This document shows, in pieces, positions 10,698-20,851 of a DNA stretch of 32,717 nt (within the stretch, counting starts at the first letter, position 1; each line of letters opens with the position of its first letter). Location of the stretch: the NCBI GenBank assembly GCA_016202695.1, contig JACQOE010000006.1, positions 1 through 32,717 of the forward strand. Direction: 5' to 3'. Origin of the DNA: Pseudomonadota bacterium (lineage in GTDB: Bacteria; Pseudomonadota; Alphaproteobacteria; JACQOE01). A model generated the notes under the pieces. It saw only the letters and a program-made list of their open reading frames with translations, was not told the origin of the DNA and did no database searches. The position numbers were made by a program, and so were the translations under genes.

Positions 10698-12454
10698 CCG
10701 CCGCCTTCCGGGCTCGTCGCCCGCGCCCCCGAGTCCGCCCTCAACGCCCGGGTGGCGGCCTCGTCGATCCGCCCGCCGGCGACGACGACGCCATAGTCCT
10801 GCTTGGCCGCGGCCACGCTCACCTTGCCGGCGAGAACGTCGGCCAGCACCCGCCCGGGCTCGCGCGCGAAGGAATCGCCGAAACCGGCGCCCGAGGGCGT
10901 CTCCACCCGGATCACGGTTCCCGGCGCCATCTTGAGCTCGGAGAAGACTCCGGGCAGCACCCGCTCGCGCCCCTCGCCGGGGCGGAGCACGAACCGGCAG
11001 CGCCGGCCCGGGGCCCCGCCGAAGAGGCCGGGGGCAGCGCGTGCGTGGCGCGCGGCGCGGCCCGAGATTCGCCCCTCCTCGGCCAGCACGCGGACGTCGC
11101 AGCGGAGCGCGAGCCCGCCGCGGAAGCGGCCCGGGCCGCCCGAGTCGGGGATCATCTCGCAGCGCTCCACGGCCAGCGGGAACTCCTGCTCCGAGGCCTC
11201 GGCCGGGGTGTTGTCGGCGACGGTCGAGTGCACCCGCACCACGTCGTGCCCGTCCTGTTCGCGGCGCGCGCCCGAGGCGCCGGCGAAGATCTCGTAGTCG
11301 ACGAAGTAGGTGCGCCGGCGCGGATCGACGCCGCTGAAGATGATGCCCTGGCGCGGCCCGCAGCCGGCCATCACCCGCTCGGGCGCGGCCTTGGCGAAGG
11401 CCCCGTGGATGAGGTCGCCGAGGATGTTGACCGTGGGCGAGCGGTCGCCGACCGCGGCCGGCGGGCGGCAGTCGACCAGCGAGCCGGGCGGGGTGGTGAC
11501 GCGGACCGCGCGGAAGAAGCCGGCGTTGGGCGGGAGCGTGGGATCGACGATCGCCTTCACCGCCTGATAGACGCCGGCCAGCGTCGCCACCCGCACCAGG
11601 TTGCGGGCGCCGCCCACCTGCGGGTCGGTGCCGGTGAAATCGAGGCGCAAGTCCTCGCCGGCGATGGTCACCGCGACCCTGAGCCGCGCCGCGCACTCAC
11701 CGAGCCCGTCGTGGTCGAGCACATCCTCGTTCTCGTAGGTGCCGTCGCTGAGTCGGGCGATCCCGGCCCGGGCGCGGGCCTCGGCGTGGGCGAGGTGTGC
11801 CTCGATCGCGGCCAGCGTGCGCTCGGTTCCGAAGCGGGCGAAGGTTTCCTGGATGCGCCGCGCGCCGACGGCGTTGGCCGCGAGCTGGGCCTTGAGGTCA
11901 CCCTCGCGCTCGCGCGGCGTGCGCGAGTTGAGGAGCACGATGTCGAGGATGTCGGTCTTGAGAACGCCGGCCTTCATCAGACGCACCGGCGGGATGCGGA
12001 GCCCCTCCTGGAAGATCGAGGTGCAGTCGGCGCTCTCGCTTCCCGCCACCCTGCCGCCCACGTCGGAGTGATGGGCGAGCGAGGCGGCGAAGGCGACCAG
12101 CCGGCCGGCGGCGAAGACCGGGCTCGCGAGCGTGAGGTCGGGGAGATGCGAGCCCCCGCCGACATAGGGGTCGTTGGTGAGGAACACGTCGCCCGGCCGG
12201 AACGAATCGGCCGGGAAGCGGCGGGTGATGTTCTCGACCAGGCCGAGGAGCGAGCCTAGGTGCATGGGCGAGGACTCGCCCAGCGCCAGGAGCCGCCCGC
12301 CGGCGTCGAAGATCGCGACCGAGCAGTCGCGCCGCTCCTTGATGTTGGGCGAGAAGGCGGTCTTGACCAGCGTCGCCAGCATCTCGGCCGTCCCCGCCTG
12401 GAAGCGGTTGCCGACGACCTCCACCGTGATCGGATCGACCGCGGGCGCGGACAT
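10694..12454 (-). CDS. Hydantoinase B / oxoprolinase family protein
   Basis: The 586-residue protein belongs to the HyuB family, which usually pairs with an ATP-binding HyuA subunit to open hydantoin or 5-oxoproline rings. Recognisable blocks are DPITVEVVGNRFQA at the start, RDCSVAIFDAGGRLLA, TNDPYVGGGSHLPDLTLASP, HHSDVGG, and VADNTPAEASEQEFPL in the C-terminal half. The ATG at 12454 follows GGGGAGG. The gene heads an operon with two PuuE-like genes and is linked to the first by a 4-bp ATGA overlap. No HyuA is encoded on either side: the upstream gene is a DUF488 protein after a 161-bp gap. A ring-opening or deamidation pathway for a cyclic ureide is a reasonable guess, but the substrate is not shown. 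Confidence 0.9.
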   Translation of the reverse strand: MSAPAVDPITVEVVGNRFQAGTAEMLATLVKTAFSPNIKERRDCSVAIFDAGGRLLALGESSPMHLGSLLGLVENITRRFPADSFRPGDVFLTNDPYVGGGSHLPDLTLASPVFAAGRLVAFAASLAHHSDVGGRVAGSESADCTSIFQEGLRIPPVRLMKAGVLKTDILDIVLLNSRTPREREGDLKAQLAANAVGARRIQETFARFGTERTLAAIEAHLAHAEARARAGIARLSDGTYENEDVLDHDGLGECAARLRVAVTIAGEDLRLDFTGTDPQVGGARNLVRVATLAGVYQAVKAIVDPTLPPNAGFFRAVRVTTPPGSLVDCRPPAAVGDRSPTVNILGDLIHGAFAKAAPERVMAGCGPRQGIIFSGVDPRRRTYFVDYEIFAGASGARREQDGHDVVRVHSTVADNTPAEASEQEFPLAVERCEMIPDSGGPGRFRGGLALRCDVRVLAEEGRISGRAARHARAAPGLFGGAPGRRCRFVLRPGEGRERVLPGVFSELKMAPGTVIRVETPSGAGFGDSFAREPGRVLADVLAGKVSVAAAKQDYGVVVAGGRIDEAATRALRADSGARATSPEGGG

Positions 12455-12615
12455 CTCCCCCCTCCCCGGCCGGTCTATCCCGGGGCGGGGGTGTGCCCCC
12501 GCACCCGGCCCGCCGGCCGGTTTCGGCCAGTGTAGCAGAAGCCGGGCCCGAGGAACGCGCGGAATTCGGGGGGCGGCGAAGCCCCGGGAGCGGATCGGCG
12601 GAACCTTCGCGAGCG

Positions 12616-13062
12616 TCAGGCCATCAAGGGTCGGACCGCGAATCCGTGCTCGCGGGCCAGGCGCTCGGCGACGAGCGTGCGGTGGCAGCGGGCGGGATCG
12701 CGCTCCATGCACATCAGGCAAGAGGAGGACTCGCGGGCGATGGCCGCGGCGCGGGCGAGGTCGGCGGCGAACTCGGGGGTTTCCATGTGGCGCGCGAAGA
12801 TCGCCCGCCAGTCCTCGATGCGCCTGGCGCGGGCGGCCTCGCGCCCCGGCTTGGGCGTGCCCAGGCCCTTCAAGTGCACGTAGTCGATGCCGGCCTCGTC
12901 GAGCGCCGCCGCGAGCTGGGGCTTGGCGAAGCCGCGCTTCCGCGACCACGGCACCTCGCGGACGTCGATCAGGGTGGCGATGCCCGCCTCCTTGAGCGCT
13001 GCCACGAACCCGTCGAGCGAGGCGCCCTCGTAGCCGATGGTGGAGAGTGTCGTTTCGGTCAT
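12616..13062 (-). CDS. DUF488 family protein
   Basis: This 148-residue protein has the DUF488 pattern: TIGYEGASLDGFVAAL at residues 8-23, LIDVREVPWSRKRGF at 31-45 with the conserved D-x-R, then YVHLKGLGTPKPGRE, and a C-terminal CLMCMERDPARCHR with C115, C118, C126 and H127. The cysteine/histidine cluster and the DVR segment look like an active site or metal site, but the family has no firmly established activity. The ATG at 13062 is chosen because it places the family N-terminus correctly, though no clear ribosome-binding site is visible. It is separated by 161 bp from hyuB and by 89 bp from the unrelated upstream gene, so it may be transcribed alone. Confidence 0.88.
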   Translation of the reverse strand: MTETTLSTIGYEGASLDGFVAALKEAGIATLIDVREVPWSRKRGFAKPQLAAALDEAGIDYVHLKGLGTPKPGREAARARRIEDWRAIFARHMETPEFAADLARAAAIARESSSCLMCMERDPARCHRTLVAERLAREHGFAVRPLMA

Positions 13063-13151
13063 GCGAATAAGCTTACGCACGCATGATATCCATGTCCTGG
13101 CCCGCACATCGACTCGATCGCGGCGAAGCCACGGGATTTCCGCTGATCCGA

Positions 13152-14006
13152 TCAGTAGCGGCGCTTGAAAGACTCTGCGACGACGAAGCGCTGCACATAG
13201 GGCTTCGACCGCGACCGATTCATCGCATCCCAATACATGGCACGCGCCACTGGCTCTGTGATGTCGGACGGCACCCGGTAGCTGTAGATTGGGAAGCGCG
13301 GCGTCGCTTTGGGGGTCAGATGCCAGGGTCGTCGAAACTCCGGCTGGAGATAGTCGTAGATCGACCAGCGTATGTTGTTTAGGAATTCAGCGATTTGGCT
13401 GGAGTGGTAGATGAAGATATTGTTGTGGAACCACTCGAAGAAGTTCTCGACTGCCAGATAAGCCTTCTGTTCGCACACTGGATGGCCCGCCGCTTCGAGC
13501 AGCTTCCGGAGATGGCTGACATTGGTCGCCAGCCGCGCCAGATTGTGCTTGGCGATGTCACCGCACATCTTGATGTAGCGAATGCGCGCGATCCGCAAAT
13601 TCGCCACGACATCGATAGTGTGCAGATTGACGCCCTGGGCGGTGAACTCACCTTCAAGCCAATCGGCAAAGGACTCGACCGCCGCGCTGAGAGCCGTCGT
13701 GTCTGTCCCGAGTTTCGGGTCAGCGCAGACCTGTCGCAGATGAAAGAGGAAGGTCAAGTCCGAAGGCCGCGCGTTGCTCGGCGTGCGCGTCAGACCGAGC
13801 GGCACGGGATCGCCTCTGAACGCACGGATCTCCGAAAGGAAGTCGCCCAGCAGGATGACGAACAGTCGCGAGTGCTGCGCGGTCTCGAACATTAGGTTCG
13901 TCGGCACTGTCCGGTCGTTCTTCACGAACATCGCCCAGTTCACCATGCCGTCGATCATCTCCCATGCCGAGTTGAGGATGATCGCTTCCCGCTCGATATC
14001 ATTCAT
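13152..14006 (-). CDS. Unrecognised 284-residue protein in a lower-G+C patch
   Basis: I do not recognise this protein. The ATG at 14006 is the natural start (MNDIEREAIIL), with GGAACGG a few bases upstream; the frame stays open further back but that extension reads like non-coding sequence. The protein looks mostly helical, with no signal peptide or clear membrane segment. A charged helix carries RIARIRYIKMCGDIAKHNLA at 138-157, and the C-terminus (about 225-284) is rich in aromatic and basic residues. G+C content is visibly lower than in both neighbours, and the gene lies in a 1.4-kb patch with AT-rich flanks, palindromes and no shared operon, which suggests horizontal transfer. It is not HEPN by simple motif: no R-x4-6-H is present in that helix. 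Confidence 0.7.
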   Translation of the reverse strand: MNDIEREAIILNSAWEMIDGMVNWAMFVKNDRTVPTNLMFETAQHSRLFVILLGDFLSEIRAFRGDPVPLGLTRTPSNARPSDLTFLFHLRQVCADPKLGTDTTALSAAVESFADWLEGEFTAQGVNLHTIDVVANLRIARIRYIKMCGDIAKHNLARLATNVSHLRKLLEAAGHPVCEQKAYLAVENFFEWFHNNIFIYHSSQIAEFLNNIRWSIYDYLQPEFRRPWHLTPKATPRFPIYSYRVPSDITEPVARAMYWDAMNRSRSKPYVQRFVVAESFKRRY

Positions 14007-14221
14007 GGCCGTTCCAACGTGTCGTGTGCGCCAATATTTACGATCACTTTCAGACGCGCTAACCGGCGCTAAGAATATCGCATGAGCGCTATCGGCCCCG
14101 GTCCTCGTTCTGCCCAACGTCGTGGTACTCGCAGCGGTCGAGTGCATGGATCGTAACGTTAACTTGATCCCCGATATTCCAGGCCGCTGCCAATACATAC
14201 AACGGCGGCAGTTTCGATATT

Positions 14222-14240
14222 AAACTCAGTTACTGAGTTT
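14222..14240. repeat. Perfect 8-bp palindrome with 3-nt spacer
   Basis: AAACTCAG (14222-14229), TTA, CTGAGTTT (14233-14240) forms a perfect dyad immediately beside the terminator hairpin. No T-run follows on the minus strand and the plus side is followed by seven A, so alone it is not a terminator. It could be an operator for the orphan gene 216 bp downstream or an element end. Confidence 0.45.
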
Positions 14241-14241
14241 C

Positions 14242-14285
14242 AAAAAAAGACCGTCACGTGGCCAGCGTTTGCCTGACGGTCTTTT
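14242..14285 (-). terminator. Intrinsic terminator after guaA, possibly bidirectional
   Basis: A 12-bp perfect stem AAAAGACCGTCA (14245-14256) / TGACGGTCTTTT (14274-14285) encloses a 17-nt loop. Read on the minus strand it ends in a run of seven T (14242-14248), so it would terminate the guaB-rsmB-GNAT-guaA operon about 220 bp after the guaA stop. The four T on the plus side make bidirectional action possible. Confidence 0.8.
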
Positions 14286-14507
14286 CCAAAAGCCAAGCGG
14301 GTCTTTCGGAAAGTACCGTCGAAAACGCCGTCGGAAGTCTCGGCTCGGATGAACGGCAGACAGCCGAGCGATTAAGAAAAACAACAACTTACGGGAAATC
14401 AGAGTTTTGATTGATAATGAGGTGTAGATAATCAATAAGCCCGCCGATAACTCTCTATTTTTCTTACGCTATTTCCCTCTAAAGCCCGCCAGAATATCCC
14501 TTACCCC

Positions 14508-16055
14508 CTACTCCCACTCGATGGTGCCGGGGGGCTTGGAGGTGATGTCGTAGACGACGCGGTTGATGCCGCGCACCTCGTTGACGATGCGGTTGGCGGT
14601 GCGGGCGAGAACCTCGTGGTCGAAGTGGAAGTAATCGGCGGTCATGCCGTCGGTGGAGGTGACGGCGCGGAGCGCGCAGGCGTAGTCGTAGGTCCGCTCG
14701 TCGCCCATCACCCCCACCGTGCGCACCGGCAAGAGCACGGCGAAGGCCTGCCAGATGGCGTCGTAGAGCCCGGCGGAGCGGATCTCCTCGAGGAAGATCG
14801 CGTCGGCCTTGCGCAGAAGCGCGAGCTTCTCGCGCGTCACCTCGCCCGGCATGCGGATGGCGAGCCCGGGTCCGGGGAAGGGATGGCGCCCGACGATCGC
14901 CTCGGGGAGGCCGAGCTCGCGCCCCAGCGCCCGCACCTCGTCCTTGAAGAGCTCGCGCAACGGCTCGACCAGCTTGAGGTTCATCCGCTCGGGCAAGCCG
15001 CCGACGTTGTGGTGGGTCTTGATCGTCACGCTCGGGCCGCCGCGGGCCGAGACCGATTCGATCACGTCGGGATAGAGCGTCCCCTGCGCCAGGAACCGCA
15101 CCCCCTTGATGCGCTCGGCCTCGGCCTCGAAGACCTCGATGAAGGTGTTGCCGACGACGCGGCGCTTCTCCTCGGGCTCGGCGACGCCCTCAAGGCGCGA
15201 GAGGAACAGCGCCGAGGCGTCGCGATGCACGAGGGCGATGTTGAAGCGGTCGCGGAAGACCGAGACCACGTCCTCCGCCTCGCCCGCCCGCAGGAGCCCG
15301 TGGTCGACGAAGATGCAGGTGAGCAGGTCGCCCACCGCCTCGTGGATCAGCACCGCCGCGACCGAGGAGTCGACGCCGCCCGAGAGCCCGCAGATCACCC
15401 GCCCATCGCCCACCTGCGCGCGGACGCGCCTCACCGCCTCGGCGCGGAAGGAGGCCATGGTCCAGTCGCCCGAGCACCCCGCCACCCGGTGGGTGAAGTT
15501 GCGCAGGAGCTCCGCCCCGTGGGGGGTGTGCGCCACCTCGGGATGGAACTGCACGCCGTAGAAACGGCGCCGGTCGTCGGCGATGGCGGCGAAGGGCGCG
15601 CCCTCGCTTTTCCCGACGCTCCGGAAGCCCGGCGGCAGGCGGACCACCCGGTCGCCGTGGCTCATCCACACCTGCTGGCGGCTTCCCACCTCCCAGGCGC
15701 CGGCGAAGAGGGCGCAGGGCTCGGTCACCTCGACGAAGGCGCGGCCGAACTCGCGGTGCTCGGCCGCCTCGACCTCGCCGCCGAGCTGGGCGCACATCGC
15801 CTGCTGGCCGTAGCAGATGCCGAGCACGGGGACGCCCATCTCGAACACGATTCCGGGCACGCGCGGGCTCTCCGCGGCGATCACCGAGGCGGGGCCGCCG
15901 GAGAGGACGATCGCCGCCGGGGCGAAGGCCTCGATTCGCTCGGACGCAATGTCGAAGGGATGGATCTCGCAGTAGACGCCGCTCTCGCGCATGCGCCGTG
16001 CGATCAGCTGCGTCACCTGCGAGCCAAAGTCGAGGATCAGCACGCGTTCGCTCAT
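14508..16055 (-). CDS. guaA: GMP synthase (glutamine-hydrolysing)
   Basis: GuaA converts XMP, ATP and glutamine into GMP, the last step of guanine nucleotide synthesis. The 515-residue protein has all three parts. The class I glutamine amidotransferase domain (about 1-190) carries C81 ([10 protein letters not shown]), H171 and E173 (FHPEVAHT). The ATP-pyrophosphatase domain has the P-loop SGGVDSS at 225-231. The C-terminal dimerisation domain ends [14 protein letters not shown], typical for the family. The ATG at 16055 gives the standard start [13 protein letters not shown] and has GGAG upstream. It is the last gene of a minus-strand operon with guaB, an RsmB-like gene and a GNAT gene; the gap to the GNAT stop is 31 bp. 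The product looks complete. Confidence 0.97.
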   Translation of the reverse strand: MSERVLILDFGSQVTQLIARRMRESGVYCEIHPFDIASERIEAFAPAAIVLSGGPASVIAAESPRVPGIVFEMGVPVLGICYGQQAMCAQLGGEVEAAEHREFGRAFVEVTEPCALFAGAWEVGSRQQVWMSHGDRVVRLPPGFRSVGKSEGAPFAAIADDRRRFYGVQFHPEVAHTPHGAELLRNFTHRVAGCSGDWTMASFRAEAVRRVRAQVGDGRVICGLSGGVDSSVAAVLIHEAVGDLLTCIFVDHGLLRAGEAEDVVSVFRDRFNIALVHRDASALFLSRLEGVAEPEEKRRVVGNTFIEVFEAEAERIKGVRFLAQGTLYPDVIESVSARGGPSVTIKTHHNVGGLPERMNLKLVEPLRELFKDEVRALGRELGLPEAIVGRHPFPGPGLAIRMPGEVTREKLALLRKADAIFLEEIRSAGLYDAIWQAFAVLLPVRTVGVMGDERTYDYACALRAVTSTDGMTADYFHFDHEVLARTANRIVNEVRGINRVVYDITSKPPGTIEWE

Positions 16056-16086
16056 CGGCCGGGCTCCGCGGGGGGCGGGAAGGGCC

Positions 16087-16647
16087 CTATAGATCGCGCG
16101 GGCTCGCCGATTTTTCAAGCAGCGCCGAGATGTCGGGCCAGCCGTAGGCGACCTGCGGCAGCTTGGAGCCGGCGACCGAGATCGTCTCCTCGGCCACCGG
16201 CTTTCCCCCGAGCGCGGCGTAGAACCAGCGCGAGGGGTTGTCGCGCAGCACCCAGACCAGCAGCGAGGCGCAGTCCCGGGCGCGCAGGTGCCGGGCCATC
16301 TCGGCCATCAGCGCGCGCCCGAGCCCGATCTGGCGGAAGTCGTCGTGCACGTAGAGGGTCTGGATCTCGCCCTCGTAGCCCAAGGGGTTGCGCCGGGCGA
16401 GGTCGCAGGAGCCGTAACCGACGACGTTGCCGCGCCGCTCCTTGGCGACGAAGACCGAGAAGGCGCCTTGGGCCCGCAGGAGATACGCCCACTGCCCCAT
16501 CACCGCCCGCTCGGAGAGCTTGGTGAGGTAGGTGTCGGGCAGGATGCCGGCGTAAGCCGAACGCCAGGCGGCGACGTGGACACGCGCGATCCCGGCTGCA
16601 TCCCCGGCGCGGGCCCGGAGCACCGTGAATGTGCCGCCGGCGCTCAT
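16087..16647 (-). CDS. GNAT-family N-acetyltransferase
   Basis: The 186-residue product is a Gcn5-related acetyltransferase. The acetyl-CoA binding motif is [13 protein letters not shown] after the strand [10 protein letters not shown], with the pattern Q/R-x-x-G-x-G; a typical N-terminal segment R-A-R-x-x-D-A-x-x-I-A-x-V-H-V-x-x-W-R-x-A-Y and the ending [12 protein letters not shown] also fit. Its ATG at 16647 overlaps the TGA of the upstream methyltransferase gene by 4 bp, and guaA follows 31 bp later, so it is cotranscribed with guanine-nucleotide genes. The substrate is unknown; co-occurrence with an rRNA methyltransferase might hint at a translation-linked target but this is a guess. Confidence 0.9.
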   Translation of the reverse strand: MSAGGTFTVLRARAGDAAGIARVHVAAWRSAYAGILPDTYLTKLSERAVMGQWAYLLRAQGAFSVFVAKERRGNVVGYGSCDLARRNPLGYEGEIQTLYVHDDFRQIGLGRALMAEMARHLRARDCASLLVWVLRDNPSRWFYAALGGKPVAEETISVAGSKLPQVAYGWPDISALLEKSASPRDL

Positions 16648-17945
16648 CGCCGGCTCCGCTCGAGGGCGGCGACGAAGAAGCCGTCGGTGCCGTGGGAATG
16701 GGGCGAGAGGGCAAGGAACGGTCCGCCCGGGGGCGGCTCGCCCGCAAGACGCACGCGCCAAAGGTCGCTCATGGGCCTCAGTCTATAATCTTTTCGGGCG
16801 GAGAGAAGAGTCTCGATGCGATCCTCGTTCTCGGCCCCCAGAACCGAGCAGGTGGCGTAGACGAGCCGCCCGCCCGGGCGCACCACGGCGGCCGCGCGGG
16901 CGAGGATGCGGTCCTGCTCCCTCGCCAGCGCCGCGAGTGTCTCGGGTCCAAGCCGCCACTTCGCGTCCGGGTTGCGCCGCCAGGTGCCCGAGCCCGAGCA
17001 GGGCGCGTCGACGAAGACAAGGTCGGCCTCGGGCAGGGGCGGGTGTGCGCGCCCCTCGGCATCGAGGAGCCGGGTCTCGACGATCGCCACCCCCGCCCGG
17101 CGAAGGCGCTGGGCGAGGGGGCGAAGGCGCGCGCGCGAGATGTCGCAGGCGAGGATGCGCCCCGCGTTCGCCATCTCGGCGGCGAGGGCGAGGGACTTGC
17201 CGCCGGCGCCGGCGCAGTAGTCGATGACGGTCATCCCAGGGCGCGCGCCGGCGACGAGGGCGGCGATCTGCGCTGCCTCGTCCTGCACCTCGACCAAGCC
17301 GGCGCGGTAGGGAGCCGACCGGGCCAGCACGACGTGGGCGGGAAGGCGAAGCCCGAGCGGCGACAGGGGCGTGGGCCGGGCCGGGATCCCGGCCTCGGCA
17401 AGCGCGCGCCCCGCCTCCTCCCGGGTTGCCTTCAGGCGGTTGACGCGCAGATCAAGGGGCGCCGGCCGATTGAGGGCATCCATCTCGGGCCCTAGCCGGG
17501 CCCCGAAGCGGGCCCGGAGCGGCTGATCGAGCCAAGCCGGATACTCATGGCGGACCCATTCGGGCGCCCCGGCGAGCGCGCCCTCGCCCGCCGCCGCCAG
17601 CCGCTCCAGAAGCGCCCGCTCCGGGGGTGCGAGCGGGGCGGCCCCATAGGCGCCGGCCTCGAAGAGCGCCGCGACCTCGGCCGGCGCCCGCTTTTCGGTT
17701 ACCGCTACGTCCGCCGCGACCAGCAGGCGCGCCGGCGCCGGCGGCTCCAATTCGAGGGCGACGTGCAGCCGCTGCCAGCGCCTGAGCACGCCATACACGC
17801 GCTCGACGATCGCGCGCCGGTCCTTGGCGCCGGCGTACCGGCGCCGGCGGAAGTAGTCCGCAATCAGCCGGTCGGCGGGTTCGGCGAGGCGCGCGATCCC
17901 GGCGACAAGCTCGATCGCGGCGGCAAGTCGGGCGGCCTCCCTCAC
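16644..17945 (-). CDS. RsmB/NOP-family RNA (cytosine-5) methyltransferase
   Basis: This AdoMet-dependent enzyme is of the type that methylates C5 of cytosines in rRNA or tRNA. The 433-residue protein has an N-terminal NusB-like helical region (about 1-140) and a Rossmann methyltransferase domain (about 160-430). Motif I is DYCAGAGGK (242-250), motif IV is DAPCSGSGTWRRNPD with C316, and motif VI is YATCS with C366, the two cysteines of the m5C mechanism. The start is GTG at 17945, 25 bp after guaB; no good ribosome site precedes it, so coupling with guaB is likely. RsmB of E. coli modifies C967 of 16S rRNA, but the exact target cannot be read from the sequence. The stop overlaps the next gene by 4 bp. 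Confidence 0.9.
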   Translation of the reverse strand: MREAARLAAAIELVAGIARLAEPADRLIADYFRRRRYAGAKDRRAIVERVYGVLRRWQRLHVALELEPPAPARLLVAADVAVTEKRAPAEVAALFEAGAYGAAPLAPPERALLERLAAAGEGALAGAPEWVRHEYPAWLDQPLRARFGARLGPEMDALNRPAPLDLRVNRLKATREEAGRALAEAGIPARPTPLSPLGLRLPAHVVLARSAPYRAGLVEVQDEAAQIAALVAGARPGMTVIDYCAGAGGKSLALAAEMANAGRILACDISRARLRPLAQRLRRAGVAIVETRLLDAEGRAHPPLPEADLVFVDAPCSGSGTWRRNPDAKWRLGPETLAALAREQDRILARAAAVVRPGGRLVYATCSVLGAENEDRIETLLSARKDYRLRPMSDLWRVRLAGEPPPGGPFLALSPHSHGTDGFFVAALERSRR

Positions 17946-17970
17946 CGGACGTAAAGGGGGCGGTGCGCGC

Positions 17971-19434
<1,464 letters not shown>

Positions 19435-19627
19435 GGGGCCTCCTCGCGCGCTTTGGCGCGCCATCATACACATCGGCCGGGCCCTGCCAAGGAGGGGCCG
19501 CGGCAGCGGGTCCGCCCACCCGCGGGCCGCCCGCGCGGACCGTTCCCGGCCGTCGCCGGTGCCCCCATATATGAGATGTCGAAGGGGGAAACTTCCAGTG
19601 CGAACCGCACACCCGGTGGAGGCCGCC

Positions 19628-20098
19628 ATGCGAAGGAAGTCCGTCGTTACGTGGGTCCTGGTTGCCGACGGTGCCCGCGCCAAGATCTTCGAGAGCGTGG
19701 GCCACGGGGGTGCGCTCGCGCCGGCATTCGACTACGAGTCCGCCGCGCCGCATGCCGCCTCGCGCGAGATTGCCAGCGACAGGCCCGGACGCACCTTCGA
19801 CAGCTCCGGCCTCGGGCGCCACGCCAAACAACCGCCGACCGATCCCCACGAATACGAAAAGGCGAAGTTCCTGCGCGAGATGAGCCGCCGCCTGGAGGAG
19901 GGCTACAACAGCGGCGCCTTCAGGCGCCTCGTGCTGGTCGCGCCGCCGAAGGCGCTGGGCGAACTACGGGCGACGCTCTCGGGCCCGGTGCGGGCGGCGG
20001 TCGCGGCGGAGGTGAACAAGGACCTGACACACCTCCCGCTTCCCGAACTGGCGAGCCAGCTCAAAGACCTGGTCAAGCCCAGCCTGGCGGAAGGCTGA
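19628..20098 (+). CDS. Host attachment protein family (PF10116-like) protein
   Basis: The 156-residue protein begins [17 protein letters not shown], the hallmark of the family annotated as host attachment protein. It continues with a DFDS-like [12 protein letters not shown] segment, an E-K-x-K-F-L-x-x-M region, and [14 protein letters not shown], where a release-factor-like or Rossmann-type fold is thought to lie. Family function is not settled; the name comes from a plant-associated bacterium. No signal peptide is visible. The ATG at 19628 is preceded by GGAGG 5 nt upstream. The gene is divergent from guaB, 193 bp away, and convergent with rlmE with only 4 bp between the stop codons. Confidence 0.85.
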   Translation: MRRKSVVTWVLVADGARAKIFESVGHGGALAPAFDYESAAPHAASREIASDRPGRTFDSSGLGRHAKQPPTDPHEYEKAKFLREMSRRLEEGYNSGAFRRLVLVAPPKALGELRATLSGPVRAAVAAEVNKDLTHLPLPELASQLKDLVKPSLAEG

Positions 20099-20108
20099 GT
20101 CCTCAGCC
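20093..20108. repeat. Short inverted repeat spanning two convergent stop codons
   Basis: GGCTGAG (20093-20099), TC, CTCAGCC (20102-20108) is a perfect dyad. It contains the TGA of the plus-strand gene (20096-20098) and, on the other strand, the TGA of rlmE (20103-20105). It may act as a small shared pause or 3'-end hairpin, but the 2-nt loop is too tight for all seven pairs to form. Confidence 0.4.
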
Positions 20109-20834
20109 GGTTCCGCCTCCCTCCTCCTCGCTCGGGCTGCGGAAGCCGGAGGCGAGTAGGTAGACTTCGGCCGACTCCTTCCGGCTCGCCGGCGGCTTGA
20201 CGTGGCGGACGCTCCGGAACGCCCGCTTAATGCGGGAAAGGAGCTCGCGCTCGGCGCCGCCCTGGAACACCTTGGCGAGGAGCGTTCCGCCGGGGGCAAG
20301 GGTCTGTAGGGCAAAGGCGAAAGCCGCCTCGCAGAGCGCCATGATGCGCAGATGATCGGTCGGCGCGTGGCCGGTAGCGGGCGGAGCCATGTCGCTCAGC
20401 ACCGCATCCGCCAAGCCGCCGAGCGCGGCACGGACGACGGCGGGGGTTTCGGGATCGAGGGCATCGCGCTCAAGAACGACCGCGCCCGCGACCGGTGCCA
20501 TCTCGGCGAGGTCGACCGCGACCACGCGGCCGCGACCCGGGGCCTCGACCGCACGCACCGCGACCTGGGTCCACCCCCCCGGGGCGGCGCCCAGGTCGAC
20601 GACCCGCATCCCCGGCTTAAGAAGCCGGAATCGGCGGTCGATCTCCTCGAGCTTGAACGCGGCGCGCGAACGCAATCCCCGGCGGCGCGCCTCGGCGACG
20701 TAGGGATCGCTCAGTTGACGGGCGAGCCAGCGACTCGAGGAGACCGTTCTGCCCTTTCCCGTCCTCAGGCGTCGCGGATCGCGCGCCCCGCGCGCGCCCC
20801 GGCCACCGCCCCCTGCGCGGCCCGCCCCCGACAT
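20103..20834 (-). CDS. rlmE: 23S rRNA (uridine-2'-O-)methyltransferase RlmE (FtsJ)
   Basis: RlmE methylates the 2'-hydroxyl of U2552 in 23S rRNA, aiding late 50S subunit assembly. The 243-residue product has the FtsJ fold: SRAAFKLEEID with K61, the AdoMet loop DLGAAPGGWTQVA (80-92), SDMAPPATGH with D148, LLAKVFQG with K188, and ASRKESAEVYLLA with E223. K61-D148-K188-E223 is the catalytic tetrad. The first 30 residues are a Gly/Arg-rich extension typical of alphaproteobacterial versions. The ATG at 20834 has GGGAGG about 11 nt upstream. It follows ppx by 17 bp on the same strand, so the two are probably cotranscribed. Confidence 0.95.
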   Translation of the reverse strand: MSGAGRAGGGGRGARGARDPRRLRTGKGRTVSSSRWLARQLSDPYVAEARRRGLRSRAAFKLEEIDRRFRLLKPGMRVVDLGAAPGGWTQVAVRAVEAPGRGRVVAVDLAEMAPVAGAVVLERDALDPETPAVVRAALGGLADAVLSDMAPPATGHAPTDHLRIMALCEAAFAFALQTLAPGGTLLAKVFQGGAERELLSRIKRAFRSVRHVKPPASRKESAEVYLLASGFRSPSEEEGGGTG

Positions 20835-20851
20835 CGCCGCCCGCGCCTCCC

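Larger units (their letters stand above)
14007..14507. other. AT-rich non-coding region between guaA and the orphan gene
   Basis: This 501-bp stretch contains no supportable gene. From the guaA side it holds about 220 bp of AT-rich sequence (14286-14507), the guaA terminator hairpin (14242-14285), a perfect palindrome (14222-14240), and then the upstream region of the orphan gene, including the AT-rich TAACGTTAAC-like segment near 14152-14162. A promoter for the orphan gene is expected in 14007-14240 but I cannot place it. Base composition differs sharply from the adjoining guaA. Confidence 0.5.

Noticed and set aside
14226..14435. Open frame of 69 codons on the minus strand downstream of guaA
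   Set aside because: It runs through the guaA terminator stem, has no ribosome-binding site and no recognisable sequence.
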